Source of the DNA: CALBPI01 sp039027435
Lineage (GTDB): Bacteria; Pseudomonadota; Gammaproteobacteria; Steroidobacterales; Woeseiaceae
Direction: 5' to 3'
Assembly (NCBI GenBank): GCA_039027435.1
Contig: JBCCKF010000006.1
Location: forward strand, 186,001-250,000
Length of the DNA: 64,000 nucleotides
Part shown: positions 43,238-51,259 of the stretch, in pieces
Position numbering within the stretch: position 1 is the first letter of the stretch
Layout: every line of letters begins with the position of its first letter
Made by a program: the position numbers and the translations under genes
Notes under the pieces: generated by a model
The model's database searches: none
Seen by the model: only the letters and a program-made list of their open reading frames with translations
What the model was told of the DNA's origin: nothing

Positions 43238-43258
43238 AAGGTTGTGCTCCTGACGGGC

Positions 43259-44020
43259 TTACTCTTCGATGGCGGTGCCGTTGAGGCTCCAGTCGTATTC
43301 ATAGTAGTCAAACGTCCAGCGTTCCGTACGTAAGCTTTCCGCGATTGCAGGATCTTCGACATAGCCGGCCAGGTAGCCTGCAAGGCTGCCGCCACCGGCT
43401 TGTGCGAATTCGTCGCCGTACCACTTGAAGATTCGCGACAGTGTCGCGGTGCGCGTCTCAAGATCGAACGTGTTGCCATTCGGGTTATTGACGAAGGCAC
43501 CGGTCACCGCGTCCAGTTCACCGTCGAGATCCGCGGCTGTGTACAACTCGCTGCGCAGTGGCGGGCAGGACTTCGACGAGCAGACGATGGCGAAGTGAAT
43601 ACGTGGATCACCTTCGGCGATAATGCGATCGTGCTCGAGTTCATAGAGCGACATTGATGTGTTGAATAGCTCGTACTGGCGGCGCTTGAAAAAGCGCAGT
43701 CGGCCCCAGACGGAGGAGGGTGAGAAACCATCGAGAATGCCCTGAATCGAGGTGGCGTTATAGGCGTTGATGTAGAACGCCAGGCGCGTGGCCTGATCCG
43801 CATCTGCGGGCGGCGCAACGGTCGCGAGCGCTTGCATCATCTTCGCGAACGCCTCCGAATCCGCAAAAGCGGGGTAGTTTACGTCTCCATCGGTGACTTC
43901 GGCGCCAAGGAGTGTTTCGAACGGCGCAAATACCTCATGCAACGGATCAGCCTGCGCCGTTGAGAATAGCGCTAGCGCTGTCAGTGCCAGGACTCTGCTA
44001 CCAGGGAATCTCCTGACCAT
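43259..44020 (-). CDS. DUF547-family secreted protein
   Basis: A 253-residue protein with a cleavable signal peptide (RVLALTALALFSTAQA) and a DUF547 domain: RLAFYINAYNATSIQGIL, ELEHDRIIAEGDPRIHFAIVCSSKSCPPL and YAADLDGELDAVTGAFVN-like segments. The paired cysteines in CSSKSCPPL and conserved histidines suggest a periplasmic enzyme with an unsettled role, related to papain-like/transglutaminase folds. The start at 44020 overlaps the SDR gene by 23 bp; an alternative ATG is at 44053. The next gene is msrP, 21 bp away. Confidence 0.82.
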   Translation of the reverse strand: MVRRFPGSRVLALTALALFSTAQADPLHEVFAPFETLLGAEVTDGDVNYPAFADSEAFAKMMQALATVAPPADADQATRLAFYINAYNATSIQGILDGFSPSSVWGRLRFFKRRQYELFNTSMSLYELEHDRIIAEGDPRIHFAIVCSSKSCPPLRSELYTAADLDGELDAVTGAFVNNPNGNTFDLETRTATLSRIFKWYGDEFAQAGGGSLAGYLAGYVEDPAIAESLRTERWTFDYYEYDWSLNGTAIEE

Positions 44021-44753
44021 CCCACGCAAAAAATTTACCGTTGTCGTCGTCATTCAATTGTTCCAATACCTTTAGCAGGTAGTCAGCGGACGTGGCCGGG
44101 CTGAACAGCTTCTTTTCTGCAACACCGCCACGAAACGGTGCGCTGAGGTCGGTTTCCACCGTGCCCGGATGCAGTGCCACGCAACGGACACGCTTGTAAC
44201 GTCTCCGAAGCTCAATGGACAGCGTCCTGATCAACATGTTCTGTGCGGCTTTGGACGCCCTGTAGCCGTACCATCCGCCCAGTCGATTGTCGCCAATGCT
44301 GCCAACCCTTGCCGAGAGTGATGCCACCACGCAGGTCTCCTGACGCGGTAGCAGCGGTGCAAAGTATCGAGCCAGCAGCAGCGGCCCAACACTATTGACC
44401 GCGAACAGGCGCAAAAGATTACTGGATTGGATATCGGCAAGCCGTCGCTCTGGCTGTAGCTCACCGTCATGCAGCAGCCCAGCCGTATTGACGACCCAAT
44501 CGACTTGCTCGGTGTGAGTAGCAACGTTTGAGGCTGCTTCGGCGACGCTGTCGTCGTTGGTTATGTCAAGGTCAACAGGCACAACGCGATCGCCGAAGTC
44601 CTTCCTCAAGGCAGCAAGACCGGTTGCTCGGACTGCATCTCGAGATGCGCAGAACACCGTGTCGCAGCCACGTTCGAGTAGCTGTTTTGCGATAGCGTTG
44701 CCAACGCCTCGACTGGCGCCGACGATCACGGCGGTTTGCGGTAATGGGGTCAT
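43998..44753 (-). CDS. Short-chain dehydrogenase (C-factor-like)
   Basis: A 251-residue SDR. NAD(P) motif VIVGASRGVGNAIAKQLLERG at the N-terminus, NTAGLL near 90, catalytic Ser in SLSARVGSIGDNRLGGW and Tyr/Lys in YGYRASKAA. VALHPGTVETDLSAPFRGG and the C-terminal FFAWDGQEIPW match the CsgA/C-factor-like group that lacks the C-terminal tetramer helix of classical SDRs. The substrate is unknown. It sits between the epoxide hydrolase and DUF547 genes in a tight leftward run. Confidence 0.87.
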   Translation of the reverse strand: MTPLPQTAVIVGASRGVGNAIAKQLLERGCDTVFCASRDAVRATGLAALRKDFGDRVVPVDLDITNDDSVAEAASNVATHTEQVDWVVNTAGLLHDGELQPERRLADIQSSNLLRLFAVNSVGPLLLARYFAPLLPRQETCVVASLSARVGSIGDNRLGGWYGYRASKAAQNMLIRTLSIELRRRYKRVRCVALHPGTVETDLSAPFRGGVAEKKLFSPATSADYLLKVLEQLNDDDNGKFFAWDGQEIPW

Positions 44754-44792
44754 GTTGATCAGTTCGTCCGGCGACGGGTTGCAGATGCGGTG

Positions 44793-45743
44793 CTAGTGGC
44801 GCGCGAGCCAGTCGATAATCAGCGCATTCACCCGCTCCGGATGCTCCTGTTGCGTCCAGTGGCCGCAGTTATCGATCATGGCGATCTCGAGAGACTCAAC
44901 ATAGCGCCGCATGGTTTCGATGTGCTCGGGTGCGATCAGTATGTCGTCTTCAGCGCCGATGAACAGCGTTGGTACCGTGACGTTCTGCACGACGTCTGCG
45001 GTTTCGCGCCAATTCCTGGACCAGTTCCGATACCAATTGATTGGCGGAGTAAACCCACCGGACTGGAATGCACTGACATAGATCGCCAACTCGTCGTCGG
45101 ACATGAGTGGTTGCCCGGGAAACGAGTCCTTACGCATTTCGCGAAGCATACTGAACGGCTGGCGAGCGGCAGGGTCGGTCGCGTTGAACTGCGCTCGAGT
45201 CGCCGGCAATCGCCGATACATCGCACGCAGGAAGCATTCCGGATCCGCATCGAACGCGAGATCTGCCTCATGCGAGTCCTGAAAATTGACGATGTAGAAA
45301 TCATCGCCCAGAACCTCGCGGGTCATCACCATGGGGTCTACCGCACGTCGCGGCGCGAAGGGAATGTTCAGCGCGATTAACCCTTTCATCCGCTCGGGTC
45401 GCAATAGCGCATACTGCCAAAGCAACAACGCCCCCCAGTCGTGGCCTACCCAGTAGGCCGAGGTCTCGCCCAGAGCATCGAGCAACCCGTCCAGGTCGGA
45501 CATTAGATGGAAGATATCGTAGTGCTCTACGCCATCCGGTTTGTCGCTCGCGCCGTAGCCGCGCATGTCCGGCGCGATTGCGTGAAATCCAGCCTCTGCG
45601 ATGGCCGGCAACTGATGGCGCCATGAGTAAGCAAGCTCGGGGAAACCATGGCAGAAGATCACGGGCGCACCGTCACCCTCCGAGTAGGTCGCTAGATGGG
45701 CCGCTCCACAGTTGACCCTTCGGGCTTTAGGGAATCGATTCAT
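44793..45743 (-). CDS. Alpha/beta hydrolase, epoxide hydrolase-like
   Basis: A 316-residue alpha/beta hydrolase. Oxyanion motif HGFPELAYSWRHQ, then DMRGYGASDKP, nucleophile Asp in VGHDWGALLLWQ, the cap tyrosine in PPINWYRNWSRNW, acid in FIGAEDDILI and catalytic His in NCGHWTQQEHPERVN. The Asp nucleophile and tyrosine mark epoxide hydrolases rather than esterases. The ATG at 45743 is preferred over an upstream TTG. Together with the SDR it may process an epoxide or diol. Confidence 0.9.
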   Translation of the reverse strand: MNRFPKARRVNCGAAHLATYSEGDGAPVIFCHGFPELAYSWRHQLPAIAEAGFHAIAPDMRGYGASDKPDGVEHYDIFHLMSDLDGLLDALGETSAYWVGHDWGALLLWQYALLRPERMKGLIALNIPFAPRRAVDPMVMTREVLGDDFYIVNFQDSHEADLAFDADPECFLRAMYRRLPATRAQFNATDPAARQPFSMLREMRKDSFPGQPLMSDDELAIYVSAFQSGGFTPPINWYRNWSRNWRETADVVQNVTVPTLFIGAEDDILIAPEHIETMRRYVESLEIAMIDNCGHWTQQEHPERVNALIIDWLARH

Positions 45744-45813
45744 GTGGTGAGTATCCCATGTCGACCGTCTCAAACGCTTGCCTTTTTGAACTGCAAGAGT
45801 AAAGTTCTGCGCA

Positions 45814-45857
45814 GGGCCAAAGGCCCGGTGCGCCGGCCATAGTGCCGGTATTTTTTT
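45814..45857 (+). promoter_or_regulatory. Possible attenuator in the ileS leader
   Basis: Two successive hairpins, GGGCC-AAA-GGCCC (45814-45826) and CCGGC-6 nt-GCCGG (45833-45848), the second followed by seven T (45851-45857), 23 nt before the ileS start. GGCC stretches in both could pair alternatively (45822 with 45835), so an antiterminator is possible. A weak promoter, TTGCCT (45778) and TAAAGT (45800), lies upstream. It could also be a simple terminator for read-through. Confidence 0.45.
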
Positions 45858-45880
45858 GGCGTTCTTTAAGTTTGATTCGC

Positions 45881-48800
45881 ATGAGTTTTGATCCTGTCAC
45901 CGGCCGCTATAACGGTCCTTCCCTGGAGGCCGAGATTCTCGAGTTCTGGCGTGAGCATGATGTGTTCGCACAATCGCTCAGGAATCGAGAGTCAGCCCCG
46001 CGGTTCAGCTTCAACGAAGGGCCGCCGACAGCGAACGGTAAGCCCGGCATCCATCATGTGTTGGCACGCACCTTCAAGGACGTATTCCCGCGTTACAAGA
46101 CGATGCAGGGCTATTACGTGCCGCGTAAGGCAGGGTGGGACACCCATGGCCTGCCCGTGGAGCACGAGGTAGAGAAACAGCTCGGGATTTTTGACAAGGC
46201 TGAGATCGAAGCCAAAGTCGGTATTGAGGAATTTACCCGTCGGTGCCGAGAGTCGGTCATGACCTATGTTGCCGATTGGGAACGGATGACCGAGCGCATG
46301 GGATTCTGGGTGAATCTCGATGAAGCGTATGTGACCCTCGACAACAGCTACATCGAATCGGTCTGGAACCTTTTGCAGAAGATCTGGGATCAGGGGCTGA
46401 TTTATCGCGGTTACAAAGTGGTTCCCTACGACCCCCGAATCGGCGCGACCTTGTCATCACATGAGCTCGCGCAGGGGTATCGCGAAGTTGAGGATCCATC
46501 AATTTTTGTGCGCTTCGCGCTGGAAGAAGCAGACAACACACATTTTCTGGTGTGGACGACAACGCCGTGGACCTTGCCATCAAACCTGGCACTCGCAGTA
46601 CACCGCGATGTGGACTACGACTACGTGCAGCACGGTCAGGAAACGCTGATCGTCGCTAGCGCGCTCCGGGAACGCGTGCTCGGCGAGCGAGAGTACACGA
46701 TACTTGAAACCGTGAAAGGCGAAGCGCTCGTTGGCAAGCGCTACCGCCGTATCTTTGAATATCTGGAAGTGCCGGACGATTGCCCGGTATTCCAGGTCTG
46801 GCACGCTGACTTTGTCACGGTTGAAGATGGCACCGGAATCGTGCACACCGCGCCCGCCTACGGTGTGGATGACCTTGCACTGGGTCAGGCGAACGGTCTG
46901 CCGGTTTTGCACGGCGTCGGACTCGACGGTCATTTCAAGCCTGAAATCACGCCGGTGGCTGGCATGTTTTTCAAGGATGCCGACCCGGTTTTAATCAAGC
47001 TGTTGAATGAGCGCGGCACCATGTTCCGCTCGGAGCGTTATCTGCATAACTATCCGTTCGGTTGGCGTACCGGTGATCCGATCATCTATTACGCCAAGAA
47101 CGCGTGGTACATCCGCACTACAGAGCGCAGCGATCGGATGGTCGAATTGAACCAGACCATCAACTGGGTGCCGCAGACAATTCGTGACGGGCGCTTCGGG
47201 AACTGGCTCGAGAACAACGTGGATTGGGCGCTTTCGAGAGAGCGTTTCTGGGGAACACCGTTGCCGGTGTGGACCAACGGGGAAGGCGAGTTCCGTTGCG
47301 TTGGCAGTGTGGAGGAGCTTTCTGAACTCTCAGGGCGTGATCTGTCTGAGGTCGATTTGCATCGCCCCGCTGTCGATGAGGTCGAGTTTGAGATGGATGG
47401 ACATACCTGGAGGCGTGTGCCGGAGGTCATCGATTGCTGGTTCGACTCGGGCGCCATGTCCTATGCCCAATGGCACTATCCATTCGAAAACCAGGACCAG
47501 TTCGAGGCGCACTTTCCCGCAGACTACATTTGCGAGGCGATCGATCAGACGCGGGGCTGGTTCTATACCTTGCATGCGATTGCAACGCTCGTCTCTGACA
47601 GTATCGCTTATCGGAATGTCATTTGCCTTAGCCACATCGTCGACGCCGACGGCAAAAAGATGTCGAAGTCGCAGGGCAATATTCTGAATCCCTATGAGGT
47701 GTTCGATACCGTCGGCGCCGACGCGTTGCGTTGGTACTTCCTGGCACGGGTCGCGCCCGATGTGCAAAAACGCATTTCCGTGGATATTGTCGCCGAGGTT
47801 GCCAGTAGTTTCGTCAACACGCTGTGGAATACCTACGCGTTCTTCGTGATGTATGCGCGTCTGGACAGCGTGAATTTTCGAGACCGGTCTCAAGCCGCGG
47901 ATCGACCCGAAATCGATCGATGGGCGATTGCGCTGCTGAACAGCACCATTGTTGAGGTGACCGACGCGATGGAGCGTTTTGACGCGCAGCGTGCGGGGTT
48001 GGCCATCGAGCGGCTCGTGGATCAACTCTCCAACTGGTATGTACGTCGTAATCGTCGTCGATTCTGGAAGAGCGACGATGCGATCGACAAGCGCTTCGCC
48101 TACGACACCTTGTATGAGTGTCTTACCGGTGTGGTGCATTTGATGGCGCCGTTCACGCCGTTTTTGTCTGAGACGTTGTATCGCAATCTCGTGAAAACCG
48201 TGAACACGGATGCGCCACTGAGTGTGCATCTTGCCGACTGGCCGGTTGCCGACGAAGCGCTGATCGATCACGAGTTGCTCGAAGCGGTCGATGTCATTCA
48301 ACGAGTGGTTGGCCTCGGTCGCGCCACTCGCGCACAGAGCGGTGTGCGAACGCGCCAGCCACTATCCCGCCTGTTGGTCCGCACACCGAGCCCGGCATCC
48401 GATGCGGCTGTTCTGGCGCATACGGCACAGATCGAAGAAGAGCTCAACGTGAAACACATCGAGATCGTGGCCCAGGATGCGGATTTGGTCGAGTACCGTA
48501 TCAAACCCAATCTCCCGGTTGTCGGTCGCAAGTTCGGCAAGCGCGTACCTGCTTTAAGAGCGGCATTGAGCGAGGCGGAGGCAGCGGAGATCGCTAAGCG
48601 TGTTGCGCGAGGCGATACCTTTGAGATCACCGTCGGCGAGGACGCGCTGTCTCTCGGCGCAGAGGATGTGCTGGTCGAAACTGCTTCCGCTGAGGGGTAT
48701 GCCTGTGCCGAAGAGTCTGGCTATCTGGTGGGCCTTGATACCGCGCTGGACAGCGCGCTGATTGAGGAAGGACTGGCGCGCGAGTTAATCCGAACGGTGC

Positions 48801-49024
48801 AGGAAGCGAGGAAGCAGGCGGACCTCGATGTCTCGGATCGAATCGCACTGCACATCGATGGTTCCGACCAAATCGAGACAGTGCTTCGACAATACAAGGA
48901 TCTGGTCATGTCAGAGACGCTCGCCACGCGTTGGGAGCCGGAACAGGCTTCACCTTTTTCTGCCGAAGGTAGTCTCGACGGCGCGCATTGGCACATCACG
49001 CTAACGCGTTTGGAAAGCCCTTAA
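45881..49024 (+). CDS. ileS: Isoleucyl-tRNA synthetase, eukaryote-like type 2
   Basis: A class Ia synthetase of 1047 residues that charges tRNA-Ile. The HIGH-type motif lies in GPPTANGKPGIHHVLARTFKD near residue 55, the WDTHGLPVE segment follows, and KMSKSQGN is near 593. The editing (CP1) domain contains TTPWTLPSNLALAV. Length, KPGIHH wording and the C-terminal DUF5915-like region (residues ~880-1040) instead of a zinc-finger tail mark the eukaryote-like IleS2 branch, which is known for low mupirocin sensitivity. It stands apart from lspA and ribF, the usual proteobacterial ileS neighbours. Confidence 0.93.
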   Translation: MSFDPVTGRYNGPSLEAEILEFWREHDVFAQSLRNRESAPRFSFNEGPPTANGKPGIHHVLARTFKDVFPRYKTMQGYYVPRKAGWDTHGLPVEHEVEKQLGIFDKAEIEAKVGIEEFTRRCRESVMTYVADWERMTERMGFWVNLDEAYVTLDNSYIESVWNLLQKIWDQGLIYRGYKVVPYDPRIGATLSSHELAQGYREVEDPSIFVRFALEEADNTHFLVWTTTPWTLPSNLALAVHRDVDYDYVQHGQETLIVASALRERVLGEREYTILETVKGEALVGKRYRRIFEYLEVPDDCPVFQVWHADFVTVEDGTGIVHTAPAYGVDDLALGQANGLPVLHGVGLDGHFKPEITPVAGMFFKDADPVLIKLLNERGTMFRSERYLHNYPFGWRTGDPIIYYAKNAWYIRTTERSDRMVELNQTINWVPQTIRDGRFGNWLENNVDWALSRERFWGTPLPVWTNGEGEFRCVGSVEELSELSGRDLSEVDLHRPAVDEVEFEMDGHTWRRVPEVIDCWFDSGAMSYAQWHYPFENQDQFEAHFPADYICEAIDQTRGWFYTLHAIATLVSDSIAYRNVICLSHIVDADGKKMSKSQGNILNPYEVFDTVGADALRWYFLARVAPDVQKRISVDIVAEVASSFVNTLWNTYAFFVMYARLDSVNFRDRSQAADRPEIDRWAIALLNSTIVEVTDAMERFDAQRAGLAIERLVDQLSNWYVRRNRRRFWKSDDAIDKRFAYDTLYECLTGVVHLMAPFTPFLSETLYRNLVKTVNTDAPLSVHLADWPVADEALIDHELLEAVDVIQRVVGLGRATRAQSGVRTRQPLSRLLVRTPSPASDAAVLAHTAQIEEELNVKHIEIVAQDADLVEYRIKPNLPVVGRKFGKRVPALRAALSEAEAAEIAKRVARGDTFEITVGEDALSLGAEDVLVETASAEGYACAEESGYLVGLDTALDSALIEEGLARELIRTVQEARKQADLDVSDRIALHIDGSDQIETVLRQYKDLVMSETLATRWEPEQASPFSAEGSLDGAHWHITLTRLESP

Positions 49025-49044
49025 CGAGGTGCTTTTTTGCAGAT

Positions 49045-49073
49045 TTGGCGTTTTTGCAAAGCTTTGGTATAAC
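49045..49073 (+). promoter_or_regulatory. Candidate promoter for the small unknown gene
   Basis: TTGGCG (49045-49050), 17-bp spacer, TATAAC (49068-49073). The leader to the ATG at 49190 would be about 110 nt; I see no known riboswitch in it. Confidence 0.55.
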
Positions 49074-49189
49074 AAATCGGCAAAGGGAAAATTGCTCGTC
49101 GTAGATAAGCGTGGCGCAGACCACTCACCAGACGGTTTTCAATTCTGACGGACTAGAGATCGCCTAGGGTTAATGAAGGGGGTGGCTGC

Positions 49190-49570
49190 ATGTCTTTGCT
49201 CAGAGACAAGCTACACGACGCTATGCTGGTGCTGACCAGCCACGAGAACGCCAAGTCGCGTTTGACCAAAGCTTGGGTAGATAGTCTTGAACTGGTGCCG
49301 GCGGACGAAGTCCCGGAAACCATTCGTGACCGCTTCCTGGCGATGCGTGATCGCATTATGGCAAGACGCCCCGTCAACAATGAAAACCCGATCGTTGCGA
49401 CCATCCGCAAGATGTCGCCGGTGGAAGCTTCTGATTGTGGACGAGACATCGTTCAACTTTACTTTCAGATTATGACCGACGCCGCTCCGGTCCAGTTGCG
49501 ACTGGTGGAAACCCCCGTAGAAGAGGCGGCGGCTTCGGACGAAGTTCCGGATTTTCTGACCCAGCACTAG
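49190..49570 (+). CDS. Small protein of unknown function
   Basis: A 126-residue, mostly helical, soluble protein. The N-terminal half is charged (LLRDKLHDAMLVLTSHENAKSRLTKAWVDSLELVPADEVPETIRDRF); the middle has IVATIRKMSPVEASDCGRDIVQLYFQIM, and the C-terminus is acidic and probably disordered (VEEAAASDEVPDFLTQH). I recognise no domain. A strong GGGGG lies about 7 nt before the ATG, and a good promoter is upstream, so it is likely well expressed. It is convergent with the TPR/TonB protein. Confidence 0.75.
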   Translation: MSLLRDKLHDAMLVLTSHENAKSRLTKAWVDSLELVPADEVPETIRDRFLAMRDRIMARRPVNNENPIVATIRKMSPVEASDCGRDIVQLYFQIMTDAAPVQLRLVETPVEEAAASDEVPDFLTQH

Positions 49571-49591
49571 GCCCAGAGCGGCTTTGACAAT

Positions 49592-51121
49592 TTAGATCTC
49601 GGACGCAGGCGTTTCCTGTCCGGGGAGCGTCGTATTCGAGGGCATGTTGTCGTCTATCTCAGGCGCTGGCCTAGACGCACGTGACTTCTCGATTCGCTCG
49701 ATATATTCCTTCTCGCTCTGCGTCAGGCGGCGTTCGTCATAGCGAAAATCGTGACGGAAAGTGAGCCCCTGATACGTGGTTGGCACCCCGTTCTTGAACC
49801 CAGGACGGAACACAAACCGTCGGACCTTGCGAATCACGTCTGTATCCATGAGGCCTGCCGGGAGCGAATCGAGCACGCGGATGTTCTCAGGTCTGCCGTT
49901 GATGTTCAGATCGAACTCCAGCGCGACGAAGCCACGGTCAGGGTAGGTGCCCATCGCGGACTCACTGGTGTTCAGATGGTAGACGTTGCGAATCGGTACT
50001 CGAATGACCGGGACCGGCTCTCCGAACAGCTCCTGATGTAAACCCTCGAGATCCCGATTGTTTACTGTGATCGAGTAGGCTTCCTGATAGGAGTCGCGAG
50101 CCGTTCGGGTCGCGGTCGCGTAGAGCAAAAAATCGCCCTCAGCGGTCAGGGTTTTCGGCAGGACAGTCGGATCATTCTCGCTCTGGACGCGAGCAATACG
50201 CACTGCACGATGCACCGCACGACGCGCTTCTTTGAGTGCGAGCTCGGGAGTCAGCCCGGGTGTTGCCGTGCTTTGTCGGGGCGCGACAAAAGCCAGCTCA
50301 AGCAGAGGTTCGATCAGTCTTGGATCGTCTTTCCCGTGGAACTTGACGATCGTGCGCTCGAGTCGCCGGAATGCGAATGTCGCTTCGGTAAAGTCGCCAA
50401 CCATGGCATACCAGCGAGCCCGCCGCGTCAGTGCATCGATGTACTGGTCGGAGTCGGCTGAAAAGCGCCGCTGTTGCAGCCGGTACATGATGTCCTGGAT
50501 CTTGTTCGCGGTGCGAATATCGCCAAGGAAAAAATGCGTGCGGCTCAATGAGTCCAGCGAATCAAGCTGCTCGAGGTTGTTCGGTCCGGCGGTCACATGC
50601 GAGATGTGGACGGCACGCTCGAACAGTGGCACCGCGCCCTCAAGGTCATTCATTGCGATCGACGTATTTGCCAACCCTTTCAGCGGGTTGATCAGTCCTT
50701 CGCCGACCAGATCACCATCCACTGCCTGGATCGTCTCAATTGCGGAGAGAAAGTTTTGCTGCGCGGCGCCGTGATCGGCACTTTCGGATTGTGCGATGGC
50801 AAGGTTGGTCAGCGCCTGCGACACCTGACGAGTTTCGCCACCCCAAATGCGTGCGGAGAGCTCAACGACGCTCTTGGCTTGCTCTAGAGCCTCATCAAAC
50901 TGGCGTTCAGAGAGGTAGGCACGGAATAGAGTCTGCGCATTCTGTAACTGCTCTCCCTCGGGCGTAGCGGCGATATCCGGAGGTACATCGATCAGTTCGG
51001 TGATCGCGCGTGCGACAGCTTCGGCACGCGGCACAAACAGAGTGCTGACCAGCGCGCCGATCAACAGCAGCGCGGCGAGTGTGCCTCGATCTCGGGAACC
51101 CTTTGTCGTCGGATGACTCAT
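49592..51121 (-). CDS. TPR protein with TonB-like C-terminal domain
   Basis: A 509-residue protein with one membrane anchor near the N-terminus (LAALLLIGALVSTLFV), then about 330 residues of TPR-like helices (ALTNLAIAQSESADHGAAQQNF, GLANTSIAMNDLEGAVPLFERAV), then a TonB C-terminal-type domain near 400-470 (GFVALEFDLNINGRPENIRVLDSLP, IRKVRRFVFRPGF). It may contact outer membrane receptors or another periplasmic partner. There is no exbB/exbD pair here and the Pro-rich linker of classical TonB is replaced by TPRs. Confidence 0.8.
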   Translation of the reverse strand: MSHPTTKGSRDRGTLAALLLIGALVSTLFVPRAEAVARAITELIDVPPDIAATPEGEQLQNAQTLFRAYLSERQFDEALEQAKSVVELSARIWGGETRQVSQALTNLAIAQSESADHGAAQQNFLSAIETIQAVDGDLVGEGLINPLKGLANTSIAMNDLEGAVPLFERAVHISHVTAGPNNLEQLDSLDSLSRTHFFLGDIRTANKIQDIMYRLQQRRFSADSDQYIDALTRRARWYAMVGDFTEATFAFRRLERTIVKFHGKDDPRLIEPLLELAFVAPRQSTATPGLTPELALKEARRAVHRAVRIARVQSENDPTVLPKTLTAEGDFLLYATATRTARDSYQEAYSITVNNRDLEGLHQELFGEPVPVIRVPIRNVYHLNTSESAMGTYPDRGFVALEFDLNINGRPENIRVLDSLPAGLMDTDVIRKVRRFVFRPGFKNGVPTTYQGLTFRHDFRYDERRLTQSEKEYIERIEKSRASRPAPEIDDNMPSNTTLPGQETPASEI

Positions 51122-51259
51122 AGCGTTAAGTTCCTGTTGGGGACATCTATGTCTTTCGATGTTCGGTAGCGAACGGATGTAGACACCAATCTGCGCGGAA
51201 AGTTTGTACGAAGCAAGTTTCCTGCACCGTGAATCGCGATTTCGCGAGGGGTAATGGTA

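Noticed and set aside
45744..45880. T-box riboswitch before ileS
   Set aside because: No T-box sequence (TGGNACCGCG-like) or specifier-loop stem is present, and the gap is too short.
47330..48301. 323-codon open frame antisense to ileS
   Set aside because: It is inside the KMSKS half of a well-conserved synthetase, with no ribosome site or domain.
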